DNA of 64,000 nucleotides from Symbiodinium natans (taxonomy: Eukaryota; Sar; Dinophyceae; Suessiales; Symbiodiniaceae): NCBI GenBank assembly GCA_905221605.1, contig CAJNDS010002681.1, forward strand, positions 206,501 to 270,500, written 5' to 3'. The notes below the pieces were generated by a model that was given only the letters and a program-made list of their open reading frames with translations, was not told the origin of the DNA and did no database searches. The first letter of the stretch is position 1, and each line of letters begins with the position of its first letter. Below are positions 21,713-32,879 of this stretch, piece after piece. The position numbers were made by a program, and so were the translations under genes.

Positions 21713-21811
21713 TAGCTCGGAATGTCTGACTCAGTTGGTGGCAGCTGTCGCCACCGAAGACCCAGCTATCCCCAGCTGGACGATTGTGAGCGCTGGCAGA
21801 ACAAACCATAA

Positions 21812-21895
21812 GTTTAGGGTTTAGGGTTTAGGGTTTAGGGTTTGGGGTTTGGGGTTTAGGGTTTAGGGTTTAGGGTTTAGGGTTTAGGGTTTAGG
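21812..21895 (+). repeat. Telomere-like array, TTTAGGG orientation
   Basis: Lies 3' of the terminal exon at 21925 on the minus strand. Confidence 0.9.
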
Positions 21896-21924
21896 GCTAA
21901 CATGTCAAGCTCCATCGCCTTCTT

Positions 21925-22019
21925 TCAGCCCGTCGGCCGTCCATAGAATGCCGCACATTTCTGACGTCTGGCTGCTTGGACACTGGCCAAGAGCCGGTTG
22001 TGTTCCAAACCAGCCATGC
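21925..22019 (-). CDS. Terminal exon
   Basis: A 95-nt minus-strand exon reading GMAGLEHNRLLASVQAARRQ and then KCAAFYGRPTG and TGA. It follows GGGATGGGTGGAAG. The basic helical tail and a proper stop make it a good 3' end of a gene whose upstream exons lie to the right. Product not recognised. Confidence 0.55.
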
Positions 22020-22627
22020 CTTCCACCCATCCCTAAACCCTCAACACTATTCTGAGTGGTGCTTGATAAAGCCTTTGAGAATTATCTATGAATAGGATCC
22101 CGCAAAAGGCAAAGAAGGAACATTTAAAGTTAAAAAATATCCCCAAAGCACTACCCAATATTGCAATCAGGGTTCTAAAAAACAGCGGAAGGTAAGCAAC
22201 TTCCGAATCGGTACCCAGCCCAGGCAGGGGATAGCTCCTCAGGTACGCTTGGGGTGTTTGTTCCGTACTCAAAGCTGATGTAGAGCAACCACCTATGGCG
22301 GGGGTTTCCGAAATTAGGGGGACCTTATGGGGGATCTCATTATAAGGGAATCCTACTATTTGGGGGTCTATCTCAGGGCTCCCCTTAACTATTCGTAAAT
22401 CCCCATGTATGGCTCAAGGTTTTGGGTCAGCTAGACACTCAAAGCTCGTACCGAGTGGTCGCCAGGTGCTCAGCATTAGCATGGACACAAGCTCACTCAT
22501 GGTCTCAGAGTCTTTGTGTGGTCATCTCTGCACCATCAGCCGCATGACCCACCGGGTAAGCAAATCAAGCCACGCAAGCAAGACAATCAATCACATAGGG
22601 GTTTAGGGTTTAGGGTTTAGGGTTTAG

Positions 22628-22683
22628 GGTTCTTGTCTGACTGGGTCAGACAGCTTAAGGTGTTCGCAGATCTTGCCCGGCAG
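22628..22683 (+). CDS. Plus-strand exon candidate
   Basis: It follows a TTTAGGG array, whose last TTTAG can serve as acceptor, and reads FLSDWVRQLKVFADLARQ before GTCCTGG. The frame stays open for another 17 codons, so the donor is not certain. Amphipathic helix; product not recognised. Confidence 0.45.
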
Positions 22684-22870
22684 GTCCTGGGCTCAATCAC
22701 AATGCCTACACGCACCAACAAGTGTTACCAGCGTTGCACCCTGAACCTCAAGAACATACTTAAGACTTAAGCCTTGCACCTGAGGCCCTAAAGCCGAACA
22801 AGGTTCCCAAACCCCAAAGCCCTAAACCCCCTGAAGCCCTAAACCCTAAACCGCCCAAACCTCTAAGCAG

Positions 22871-22946
22871 GTCATCAACTCTGCTGGAGGCACTGCGGGC
22901 GAAGGCCACGCCGGTCCGTCATGTTGGCATGGCCAACCGTCCCTGA
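22871..22946 (+). CDS. Plus-strand terminal exon candidate
   Basis: Acceptor CTCTAAGCAG, then a frame reading STLLEALRAKATPVRHVGMA and NRP and TGA. An AG-GT site just past the stop means it could also be internal in another frame. Phase does not match 22628-22683 directly. Confidence 0.4.
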
Positions 22947-22949
22947 GGT

Positions 22950-23680
22950 TCTTGGAAAGAATGCCAACGCAGGTCCAAGGCTTCTAGGCCCTAGGCTTTA
23001 GGTTAGGGGTTAGGGTCCAGGGTTTGCAGGGGTTTTGGGGCTTTGTCAGGCTTAGGGCTACAGGGAAAAGAGCTTAGGGTTGTGATCGAGGTTGAAGTTT
23101 CCAGGGTTCGGGGTTGTCGGGCTGCATTTGCATTTTCAGGGCTTTGGGGATGTGGGGTTTAGGAGTTCAGCGGCCAGGAGTACTCTTATGCGGTTAGAAG
23201 CGGTTCATTATGTGCCGGACTGCAAGGCTAACAGCAGTTGGTGCCGCATGCAGATACCCCACAATTCTTAAAGCCCTCAACACTCAACTCTGGTTCAGAG
23301 TGCCGTTGTTGGTTTCATGGTTGCTGGAATTGGGGGCTGCGACTCTGCGTTTCAAAGCCTTCCCGAGCCAGATGGCTGCAGCAGGCTGATCTCAGAAAAC
23401 GCATCCATGCACACATTGGGGGGGGGGGGGGGTGGGGGGGCGAGCTGCTTCAAAATATCAGCCCCTGTCCCTGTTAGGGTTGATGAATATGCACACCCTT
23501 CATATGGAGAATGCACCTGAAAAACAAACTTCCCAATCCTCATGGCTCCCCATGCACCCTTATTTTGGGGCTTCCGACAAATAGGGGTATCCTTTTTGGG
23601 GGGTCCCTTTGAAGGGGATTCTGTTCTGCTTAGGGTATATCAGGGGGTACCCCAACTTTCGGAAACCCCCCCATATGGAC
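22950..23680. other. Unique stretch
   Basis: Contains degenerate GGGTTT sequence, a G-run at about 23419-23432 and a small hairpin near 23570-23670. No supported exon. Confidence 0.35.
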
Positions 23681-23742
23681 CCTAAACCCTAAACCCTAAA
23701 CCCTAAACTCTAAACCCTCAACCCTAAACCCTAAACCCTAAA
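23680..23742 (-). repeat. Telomere-like array, CCCTAAA orientation
   Basis: About eight units, next to the short open frame at 23744. Confidence 0.9.
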
Positions 23743-23743
23743 C

Positions 23744-23848
23744 ATGGACCAACTGTTTTCTCCCACCCCCGGAGCTTCGGACCGTCGCTTCAGGACACAC
23801 TCCCGAGGAGAGTGCGCATGCGGAAGCACCATGGGGCCGTCGTTTTAG
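23744..23848 (+). CDS. Small open frame in an array-bounded island
   Basis: A 34-codon frame with ATG and TAG: MDQLFSPTPGASDRRFRTHS and onwards. It fills the island between a CCCTAAA and a TTTAGGG array. The minus strand is also open (GASACALSSGVCPEA), so this may be an internal exon on the other strand. Confidence 0.35.
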   Translation: MDQLFSPTPGASDRRFRTHSRGECACGSTMGPSF

Positions 23849-23854
23849 TGTTTA

Positions 23855-23955
23855 GGGTCTAGGGTCTAGGGTCTAGGGTCTAGGGTCTAGGGTTTAGGGT
23901 TTAGGGTTTAGGGTTTAGGGTTTAGAGTTTAGGGTTTAGGGTTTAGGGTTTAGGG
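23855..23955 (+). repeat. TCTAGGG then TTTAGGG array
   Basis: Five TCTAGGG units followed by TTTAGGG units; another case of grouped variants. Confidence 0.95.
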
Positions 23956-24752
23956 TCCCATGCAAGGGTGGAGGATGTCAGGTTCTTACTTCTCCATGAA
24001 CCAAGGGGAAAAAGCTCAAACTTTGTTTTCCTACTGAATAGGGAAACCCAAAAGGCTTACTTCTTGGCCAAGTAGAGGTTTAGGGTTCAGGGTTGAGGGG
24101 TTGTAACTAGGGTTTCGGGGGGTGCGTGGGGAGGCAAGGTATGGATCGCCACCCTCATGAATGAGGTATCACATGGTGTAGGCAATACGTAGTTTTGGGA
24201 GCCGAAGAAGACGGGTTGATGAGGGTAGCTACACACAACATCCTGACCCCTGAGCCCTCAAACTAAAGTGCTCGGGTTCCTACATCTCCTCTGGATCGAC
24301 CGGCACTCCCCACTCACCCAACAGACGTGCAAAAACAAATTTGCCGCCGCAATGCGCGTGCCGTGTCCGCAACTCAGAGAGCCCCAAGACCCCTGAGTTA
24401 AGAGTATAGCTTACTTCATCATAGGGATCCCTACATGTGTTAGGGCCCATCTAAATAAGAACCCTACGTTGTTTTAGGTACTATTCATTCGGATCCTACA
24501 TGGTTGAAGGTGCCGGGCTCTCTGCGAATCTTTGGGACAAGGAGCGCATCGCGCGGCCTGAATTAACTTCTGGGCTAGGTTGGCCTTGCCATCCCTCTGA
24601 ACATAGTGAAATAGCTGATCCTCTTCTGAGCCAATAAGGGACATCAAGCCGGATCCTCTTGCAAACACGAAAGTTCATGACGGGTTAACATTGAACACAT
24701 GCCAAGGGCCCACCTACTGCGCCTAAAGTGAAAGGCGCCATCTTGGGTCCTG

Positions 24753-24903
24753 CTTGAAGGTTCATGGTACTTACTAACCACTTAGAACTGTACTTATAAC
24801 CCTACTTATAACACCCCTAAAGGGCCTTATAGGGGTTATCCCAATTATAGGTAGGATTCTAAGCCCAGTTCTAAGTGGCTAGTAAGTACCATGAACCTCC
24901 AAG
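24753..24903. mobile_element. H2 hairpin element
   Basis: Ends CTTGAAGGTTCATGG and CCATGAACCTCCAAG with TG on both sides. The arms are nearly perfect around AAAGGGCCTTATAGG. If spliced on the plus strand as GC-AG, flanking frames reading KVKGAILGP and CQCRCLEAAMLRN would join. Confidence 0.75.
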
Positions 24904-25460
24904 TGTCAGTGTCGATGTCTTGAGGCGGCCATGCTTCGGAACGAGCCGAGGGCACCACCCTCGCTTAAAACGCCCCCGAAGCCGTACAATCCTAAACTCT
25001 CCAATCCGTCACTAGGGGCCTGAAGAATTCCACTAGGGTTTCGGAGTTGTTCCTGTATACTTATAGGAACCATAAGGGGAATGCAGTTGGTAATTGTTCC
25101 GACCCCTATAGTATACCCCAACTGCGGACGTGCTGAGCCCTAGGCAACAACTTTCACTCAGGGGAGGCCAGATACTTCGGTTTTGTTTTGTGGTAGGCTT
25201 TTCGGGCTTCGGGTGCACATCTCGTCGTCAAGATCCTTGGCAGTATGCCGACGACATTCTGGGGTGTCCAATTCGGCGCTACGTCCCTGTACACTGCAAG
25301 ACAGGTACTGGCCAAACTATAAGAAACCCAAAGCCTGTCTTTAAAGCCGTTCACCCTGTTATGTAACAGGACAAACGTAAACCCTTGAACCCTAAACCCT
25401 AAACCCTAAACGCTAAACCCAAAATCCTAAACCCTAAACCCTAAACCCTAAACCCTAAAC

Positions 25461-25522
25461 CCTCAAGCACCGGCCACTGACAGCCTCCAGCTGGGAACTG
25501 CCCTCACCGTCCGCACCAGTGC
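25461..25522 (-). CDS. Exon with telomeric borders on both sides
   Basis: A 62-nt minus-strand exon. CTAAACCAG is the acceptor and GCTTGAGG before GTTTAGGG the donor. It reads TGADGEGSSQLEAVSGRCL. The plus strand also has an open frame. Product not recognised. Confidence 0.5.
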
Positions 25523-25523
25523 C

Positions 25524-25778
25524 TGGTTTAGGGTTTAGGGTTTAGGGTTTAGGGTCTAGGGTCTAGGGTCTAGGGTCTAGGGTTTAGGGTTTAGGGTTTA
25601 GGGTTTAGGGTTTAGGGTTTAGGGTTTAGGGTTTAGGGTTTAGGGTTTAGGGTTTAGGGTTTAGGTTTTCGGGTTTAGGGTTTAGGGTTTAGGGTTTAGG
25701 GTTTAGGGTTTAGGGTTTAGGGTTTAGGGTTTAGGGTTTAGGGTTTAGGGTTTAGGGTTTAGGGTTTAGGGTTTAGGG
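25524..25778 (+). repeat. Long TTTAGGG array with a TCTAGGG block
   Basis: About 36 units, one of the longest perfect arrays here, with four TCTAGGG units grouped near 25555. Confidence 0.95.
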
Positions 25779-26068
25779 TGGGGCCTGTGGGGGAGGGTGG
25801 GGGTGGGGGGGGTGGGGGACTTTTAGGGATGGGGCTTAGGCTCCAATACAGGCGTCCCCCACTTACCATCAAGCAACAAATACCTCAGAACACATTCCTG
25901 AAATCCTTGCACCCTCAGGCCTCGTACCCCCAGCAAGCCAACCCCTCGAAGGTGCCCCAAAAAAAGGGTAACGAGTACCTGAGGTAGCTTAACGACATTG
26001 AGATAAGGCTTCTACGGTGATAACTCTTGGAACCCCAAAACCCTAAACCCTAATCGAGGGCAAGTGGC

Positions 26069-26147
26069 CTGGTGCGCGAAGTTCCCTGGCACCACGCCGT
26101 ACTTCGACGCGGCAGCTCGCTTTTCCAACTCCTCGCGCGGCTTCGGA
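26069..26147 (-). CDS. Exon with GC donor
   Basis: A 79-nt minus-strand exon reading PKPREELEKRAAASKYGVV and then PGNFAHQ. It follows TTTTAGCTCCCAG and ends CACCAG before GCCACT. The charged helix and G/C-ending codons are convincing. Product not recognised. Confidence 0.6.
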
Positions 26148-26171
26148 CTGGGAGCTAAAACCCCAATGGAC

Positions 26172-26400
26172 TCATCCCTGTTCAGGGTTGAACCCTCCCT
26201 GTTTAGGGTTCGTTCCCTGTTTAGGGTTGAACCCCCCTGCGTAGGGTTGAACCCTCGATCCCCGTTCAGGGTTGAACCCTCCCTGTTTAGGGTTGAAGCC
26301 TCGATCCCTGTTCAGGGTTGAACCCTCCCAGGTCAGGGTTGAGCCCTCCCTGTTTGGGGTTGAGCCCTCATCCGTGCTGAAACCCTCATCCCTGTTTAGA
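26172..26400 (+). repeat. Compound repeat with facing telomere-like units
   Basis: About nine units of a phrase such as CCCTGTTTAGGGTTGAACCC, in which a TTTAGGG-like half meets an ACCCT half. Each unit is a small palindrome. Confidence 0.8.
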
Positions 26401-26997
26401 GCTAAGAGTTCTGCATAGAGACACTGAATACTTAATGAAACGTGAGCCTTAGAGGGTCTTCCGGGCGCCCGGCCAGGGGGTTCCTGGCCTCTTGCCGCAG
26501 TGTTTTCAAGGACAGCAGGGCGCCTCTACCCAAAAAAGTGATTTGGGTGTGACACTTGGGACACTTCTGGGACCTATCTGGGAGCCCTCTGAACCACCAT
26601 GACCACATGGACCCTTTCCCGCGACCTGCGCCCCCCTCCCTGACACCTCCCTGGGACCACCACCCCCCCCACCTGGGACTTGCTGAAACCGCATCCTGAC
26701 AAACCTGGCGCCTTGGCTCTGGTCGAAATCAAGTCTTTATGAACCCAGGAAGTTTCTGGAGGCACGCGTGCAGAGAGTGCCGAGTCAGGTAAGAAAATGT
26801 GGATATCTTTCTTCACCTGGAAAGGGATTTGGGTGTGTGAGACCCTTACATAGTGATGTAAAGGAGCCTTGCGAATCGCCGGCCCGATCGAAAACCCTAA
26901 GCCGTCAGCCCTAAGCCCTAAGCCCTAAACCCTAAACCCTAAACCCTGAACCCTAAACCCTAAACCCTAAACCCTAAACCCTAATCTAAATGCACAA

Positions 26998-27059
26998 CAG
27001 GTCGGTCCAGGGCCAGCGCTCAGGGTATCAAGGCAGAGTTTGCCATACAGTGCTCGGCT
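26998..27059 (-). CDS. Exon candidate
   Basis: A 62-nt minus-strand exon reading RALYGKLCLDTLSAGPGPTC, entered after AAGCTCAAG and left before GTGCAT. It is bracketed by a CCCTAAA array (26920-26983) and a TTTAGGG/TTTGGGG array (27070-27225). Product not recognised. Confidence 0.5.
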
Positions 27060-27791
27060 TGAGCTTGGGGCTTAGGTTTGGGGTTTGGGGTTTGGGGTTT
27101 GGGGTTTAGGGTTTAGGGTTTAAGGGTCAGGGTTTAGGGTTTAGGGTTTAGGGTTTAGGGTTTAGGGTTTAGGGTTCAGGATTCAGAGTCTAGGGTTTAG
27201 TGGTTTAGGGTTTGGGGTTTGGGCTTTAAGGAGCTTGGGGCACGGGGGCTGCTTACACCCCGGAGCCCAAATCCTTTACCCTCAAACCCCAAACTTTACT
27301 TGCAAACATCAACCCTCAACCCTTAAACTTGCATGCTCAGTCACCCAGGATGAAAAAGGGCACGTTTTAACCCCCAAAAAAGGGAATAAGGGCACTACTG
27401 GGCATAGTAACCCTAGACGCTAAACCACAAGTATACTAGACCCAGGAGCAACTAACCTAGGGACTAGGAGGGTGAATAACAGGGTACCCCCCTTTTTGGC
27501 TTTTAGGGGGGCTTGTACAGGGAGCCCAAACCCGAAGTAAGAGGGCAAGAGGGGCTACTCCGGGTCCTAGTCTAGGAACCCGCAGCTACAGGATCCTGTA
27601 GCCCTAGATGGCCCTAAACCTCAAACCCGACACCCGAACCCCTAAACCCTAACCTCTGAACCCTGAACCAAAAACCCCGAAACCCTAAACCCTAAACCCC
27701 AAACCCCAAACCCTAAAGCCTACCTAAATAACCCCCAAAAGACTCCTCCTAAGGTTCCGTAGAAGGGTCCCTCCCTTTGCCCCCTGGGAAC

Positions 27792-27853
27792 CCACAGTGC
27801 CGTGTCCTGAGTCTCTTGGAGGCTCCGCGCCTTGTCCACAAACTCCTCTTTGT
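27792..27853 (-). CDS. Exon, charged helix
   Basis: A 62-nt minus-strand exon reading KEEFVDKARSLQETQDTALW, entered after AGAGTATAG and left at CTGTGG before GTTCCC. This island is not tightly bracketed by telomeric arrays, so it shows that exons also occur outside them. Product not recognised. Confidence 0.6.
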
Positions 27854-28104
27854 CTATACTCTAGAACCTTAATAAAAACAATATTTTGTCATATCCTCTT
27901 GGATGCTTTTATCTAAACAAAAATTTTAAAATAATTCCCAAGCGGGATATAGTTGTCCATGAGTAGTTCGACGCAGGGTTCAGGGTTCAGGGTTCAGGGT
28001 TTATTACCGTGACCTTATGGGCTCTTTGGGGGTTATTTAGGGGCTACTTAGGTATATAAGGACTCTGCAAGGCTTTTAATGGTTATATAGGGCAATAACA
28101 ACAT

Positions 28105-28550
28105 GTGGCGATAGGGTAAAGGGTGTAACGGAAACCAAAAGGGAGTGTAACGGAAACCAACCCGAAAACATAACAGAAATCAAACAAAAATGTAACGGAA
28201 ACTACGCCCAAAAACCTGGAAACAATACGCAACGGAAACCCAAAGGAGATGTAACAGAAACCACAGAAAACTACACCCAAAACCCCAGACCCTAAACCCC
28301 TCAACCCCTCAACCCCTCAACCCCTCAACCCTAAACCCTAAACCCTAAACCCTCGATACCAATGAGGTCTGGGTACCCCAATCCTTTCTCCGCCTTTCCT
28401 TTCTCTGTTTGGGCAGTTGGTTTCTGTTACGTCCCGCAGTTGTTTCCGTAACGGTCCCAGGTTGGTTTCAGTTACACCCTCCTGTCGTTTCTGTTTCAGT
28501 TTCGGGCAGATAGTTTCCGCTACAACCCGCCAGTTTCCGCAACAGACTTT
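28105..28550. repeat. Large imperfect palindrome of GTAACGGAAACC phrases
   Basis: The left half (28105-28275) repeats GTAACGGAAACC-like phrases about every 30 bp. The right half (28420-28545) carries the complement GGTTTCTGTTAC and GTTTCCGTAAC. A CCCTAAA array and a CCCCTCAA run (28285-28355) occupy the centre. Confidence 0.75.
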
Positions 28551-29005
28551 AATCTGTGGCGATAACCTGCGAGAAGCCGACTCCTTCATTTCGCTGGGCG
28601 GCGCGGCGTGCTCCCCCCATCTCCCCCCCATGATGTTAAGATGATGACGTCGCAGCTGAAGCCCTAAACGCTGACTCCAAGCCCTGTGCTTGGCTTGTCT
28701 TCTGGGTGACTTATCCTGACCATCCATGAGGCAGGCAGAGCGATGAGCATGCTATTCCCCCCTCCACCGCAACTCCCACCCTTTGCAAGTCCTTTGACTT
28801 ACTACACGCGGCATCATACTGGGCCGATGGGCAAAAGTTTCTTGCGTCGATGCTCATGCGTACTTTGAGGCCTTGGTGTAGCGAGGGGCTGGGGGGCCCG
28901 AAGCCCGAACCTGAACCCTCAAAGTATGTGAAGAAAACAGCCCACACCCATAAAAGGGCTATTAGTCTACACACTTTGGGGGTTTAGGAAGCACTCTTTT
29001 CAGGG

Positions 29006-29245
29006 AACCCTAAACCCTAAACCCTAAACCCTAAACCCTAAACCCTAAACCCTAAACCCTAAACCCTAAACCCTAAACCCTAAACCCTAAACCCTAAACT
29101 AACCCTAAACCCTAAACCCTAAACCCTAAACCCTAAACCCTAAACCCTAAACCCTAAACCCTAAACCCTAAACCCTAAACCCTAAACCCTAAACCCTAAA
29201 CCCTAAACCCTAAACCCTAAACCCTAACCCTAAACCCTAAACCCT
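29006..29245 (-). repeat. Long CCCTAAA array
   Basis: About 34 nearly perfect units with two short slips (CTAAACTAACC near 29098). Its right edge gives the donor of the minus-strand exon at 29243-29617. Confidence 0.95.
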
Positions 29246-29617
29246 GATTCAGGGCCCGCCACCTTGGCTAGCTTCGTTGGGGCAGGGATGGGAGAGGTGG
29301 GTTGGTCTTCAGCTGCGGGTTGTAAATGCAAGCTTTCTGTTGTCTTTGGAGAGGGTTTAGATTGACATGTCTTTTTCTCGTATTGCTGAAATTCATTGGC
29401 ACTGGCGAGGGGGGGGGACTTGCTGCCTTCTTGCTTGCAAGAATAGTCCAAAGGTCTCCGATTTAATCTTCCGCAACCTAACAGCTTTCAGCAAAACAAC
29501 CTTGAAGCCCCGGCATTTAGCGAAGCTAAGTGTGTCTTGCTTGTAAATGCTGGCTAACCATTGCTGCTTGCAGCCGAACCGAAGAACAGAACTGCATTGT
29601 GGGCGCGGACACTTCAT
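29243..29617 (-). CDS. Long exon broken at a C homopolymer
   Basis: On the minus strand an ATG-started frame reads MKCPRPQCSSVLRFGCKQQW and runs 74 codons. Just before its stop a run of nine C occurs, and the next frame continues ASANEFQQYEKKTCQSKPS for about 60 codons, ending CAGG before GTTTAGGG. A one-base indel in the homopolymer, real or a sequencing error, would merge them. Cysteine-rich start, basic middle, Ser/Pro-rich tail. Product not recognised. Confidence 0.5.
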
Positions 29618-30091
29618 GAACCCTGAACCTCCCTAAAGCCTAAACCCTAAACCCTAAACCCTAAAACCTAAACTCGGTACTCTGGTCCCTTCAGCCCCAA
29701 TCGCTCTGCAGGCCCAAGCCCCAAAACCCGAAACCCAAAACCTGCAAAGTGCCTTGACTTGAGTCGGCTTCCGGCCTCAGCCCTTGAAGCCCTAAGCCAG
29801 GACAACGACCAGCCCCTTGAACTCTGAACCCTAAACCCCAAGCCGGGTGTGAGGTGCGGGCGGGGGGGGGGTTCTCGCGGAGCCCTAAACCCTAAACCCT
29901 AAACCCTAAAAGGTGGACACCCCTTGCAAAGTGAGAACAACCGCTGCTGTGCTGCTGCACTGCTCACGGAAAGGCAGGACGGCTCTCTCAACCCTTAAGC
30001 CCAAACCCCCCTTCAAACCCTGAACCCACAAGCGTCCTAAGGCTTAAGCCCTAAACCCTAAACCCCAAACCTTAAATCCTAAACCCTAAAC

Positions 30092-30186
30092 CCTCATCAG
30101 CGGTGGCCAACCTTAAACTGAATCTCGCGTCCTCGGTGTGGCTCCAGAGCCGGCTTTCCACGTGGGGATAGCTGGAGACCTCGGGG
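30092..30186 (-). CDS. Exon with telomeric donor
   Basis: A 95-nt minus-strand exon reading EVSSYPHVESRLWSHTEDAR and then FSLRLATADE. It follows CCCCAAG and ends GATGAGG before GTTTAGGG. It is a strong protein-like frame on this strand. Product not recognised. Confidence 0.6.
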
Positions 30187-30656
30187 CTTGGGGTTTGGGG
30201 TTTAGGGTTTAGGGTTTAGGGTTTAGGGCTTCAGGGTAGAGGGTTTAGGGGTGCACAGGGTTTGAAGGGTATAGGGTTTCGGGGTGTTTAGGGTTTAGGG
30301 TTTTCACAAGGGTTTAGGGGTATGGATTTAGGGTTTGGAGGTATGGAGTTGAGGGTTTAGGGCTATGGGGCTTAGTGGTTAGGGCACGGTTAGGGGTGAT
30401 TGGGGGCTAGGGTTCAGGGGTCTATGGGTTTGTAGGGCTTAGGGTTGCTCAAGGGGACTAGGGATCCCAACCTTAAATAACTAGGGTTTAGGGTTTAGGG
30501 TTTAGGGTTTGGGGTTTGGGGTTTGGGGTTTAGGGTTTAGGGTTTAGAGTTTAGGGCACTACTAAGGGCATCCTGGTAGGTGCATGTGTGTTGAGACCTA
30601 GCTGGCACTCCGGGGACGCAGGGGCATGCTTGAGCCCCCTAACCCCCTAAACTCTA

Positions 30657-30795
30657 CTTGGAGGTTCATGGTACTTAGTAACTAGTTAGAACTGTACTTA
30701 TAACTGCCCTTATAACCATATTAGGGCACTTAAGGGGCTTTTAAGTGGGTTATAAGTACAGTTATAATTGGTTAATAAGTACCATGAACCTCCAA
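30657..30795. mobile_element. H2 hairpin element
   Basis: CTTGGAGGTTCATGG and CCATGAACCTCCAAC ends with TA on both sides; arms pair across GGGCACTTAAGGGGC. Confidence 0.8.
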
Positions 30796-31609
30796 CTAGA
30801 TCGCGGGAGCCCTCAAATACCCCTCATATCCCTGGCCCATACATCAGAACCCTTTTGAGGAGGTTAGGGACCATATTCAGGGCCCATGAAACTACCCTCA
30901 GATCCCTAAACCATGCTAGCCCCTAAGCCCTGTGGACCCGATTTGCAAGCCCAACAGACCCTGAGAGTTTAGGATCTAGGGCAAAGAGGCAACCAAAAGT
31001 CCCCGGGCAAAAAGTTGCTCAACTCTACACCCTACACCCTACACCCTACACCCTACACCCTAAACCCTAAATCCTAAACCCTACACCCTAGTCAAAATGG
31101 CTCGGGGTCGATGCGACGCGAAGCTTTTGAACGCACAAGAAACCCTACGAGCCCTGAGCTCTAAAGACTTTCAACAGAACCTGGGCCCCGGTGAACAGTT
31201 TACCTCACAAGCCGAAGAACTTATGAAGCTTTATACCCTAAACCCTAAACTCTATATAAGCTCCAGACTATAGGGGCCTTACTAGTTAGAATAGGGGTTG
31301 GGGTATATTTATGAAGGGACCATGAGGGAATACTATGAGTAATAATTCTGACCCCAAACCCCCTAAACGCTAAATAACCCTAAACCCTAAACTGTTTGGG
31401 GTATGCTTATACAGGGACCATAAGTAATAAGTACTATGAGTAATGGTTCTGACCCCAAACCCCGAAATCCTAAACGCTAGACCCTATAAACCCCACAAGC
31501 CCCAAAAGAATCAGCGTCCCAAGAAACCCTAAACCCTAAACCCTAAACCCTAAACCCTAAACCCTAAACCCTAAACCCTAAACCCTAAACCCTAAACCCT
31601 AACGAGAAC

Positions 31610-31674
31610 CCCACAGCCCGCGGGGGGGGCTCGAAGCTGGCCCTCCGCTGACAAGCCTCTTGGCGGAGCTGTTC
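31610..31674 (-). CDS. Exon, charged helix
   Basis: A 65-nt minus-strand exon reading EQLRQEACQRRASFEPPP and then RAVG. It follows AAACCCAG and ends GTGGG before GTTCTC. The run of eight C that codes for prolines may be prone to indels. Product not recognised. Confidence 0.6.
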
Positions 31675-31679
31675 CTGGG

Positions 31680-32340
31680 TTTTTACGGGGTTTAGGGGTT
31701 GAGGAATTTAAAGGTTTTAGGGTTGTAGGGTTTTAGGGTTTTTGGGTTGAGGGGTTTAGGGTTTAGGGTTTTAGGGTTTTAGGATTTTAGGGTTTTAGGG
31801 TTTTAGGGGTTTAGGGTTTCGGGGTTTCGGGGTTTCGGGGTTTAGGGGTTTAGGGGTTTAGGGGTTTAGGGTTTTAGGGTTTAGGGGTTTAGGGGTTTAG
31901 GGGTTTAGGGGTTGAGGGGTTGAGGGGTTTAGGGGTTTAGGGGTTTAGGGGTTCAGGGGCTTAGGGGTTTAGGGGTTTAGGGGTTTAGGGGTTTAGGGGT
32001 TTAGGGGTTTAGGGGTTTAGGGGTTTGGGGTGAGGGGTTTAGGGTGTTTCTGGGTTTAGGGGTTTAGGGTTTAGGGTTAGGGGTTTAGGGGGGGTTTAGG
32101 GGTTTAGGGGTTTAGGGGTTTTTAGGGGTTTAGGGGGGTTAGGGGTTTAGGGGTTTAGGGGTTTAGGGGTTTAGGGGTTTAGGGGTTTAGGGGTTTAGGG
32201 GTTTAGGGGTTTAGGGGTTTAGGGGTTTAGGGTTGAGGGGTTTAGGGTGTCTGGGTTTAGGGGTTTAGGGGTTTAGGGGTTTAGGGTTGAGGGGTTTAGG
32301 GTTTAGGGGTTTAGGGGTTTAGGGTTTAGGGTTGAGGGTG
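31680..32340 (+). repeat. TTTAGGGG array
   Basis: Over 600 bp dominated by the 8-bp variant TTTAGGGG, with TTTAGGG, TTTCGGGG and TTGAGGGG mixed in. Next to it no ordinary TTTAGGG block survives, so the variant has taken over the locus. Confidence 0.95.
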
Positions 32341-32791
32341 CAGGGCTTGAAGCATCGGGGTCCGGGTTCAGGGTGCAGGAAGTCGAGGGTTCTGTGCCAT
32401 TGGTGTCTACGGAGGTTTTGAGCGCCAGGCTTTCGGGTTGAGAGCTATTCGTGGTGCGGAGAGTGTAAGATTCAAGGGCTTGGGGCCTGCAAAGTGCAGG
32501 GTTAACCCTCAACCCGAAATCCTGCCAATCACTAGGAACATGCTGGGTAAAACCACAATCAAGGGCCATTCCCGTCACGCCCTAGGCATCGGGTAACTTG
32601 ACCTGAGGCCTCCCCAGGCTACAACACTTAGCCCTCAAGCCCTGGAGTGCCCCCAACCTTAGAAAACCTCGCATCCCGGACCCTAAACCCTAAACCCTAA
32701 ACCCTAAACCCTAAACCCTAAACCCTAAACCCTAAACCCCTTAACCCCTTAACCCCTTAACCCCTAAACCCCTAAACCCCTAAACCCCAAC

Positions 32792-32879
32792 CCTGAAAAT
32801 CCCCACGGCCGATCGCGCAAGTGTGGGCCCAGCGGCGCGCTGCCGAAGCAGCGACTGGCTGCGGGCAGCGATGCGTTGC
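32792..32879 (-). CDS. Exon, frame uncertain
   Basis: Minus-strand borders fit well: GCTGCCAG acceptor and TTTTCAGG before GTTGGGG. Two frames are open, one reading ASLPAASRCFGSAPLGPH and one reading AARSQSLLRQRAAGPTL, so I cannot choose. The plus strand is open too. Confidence 0.4.
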
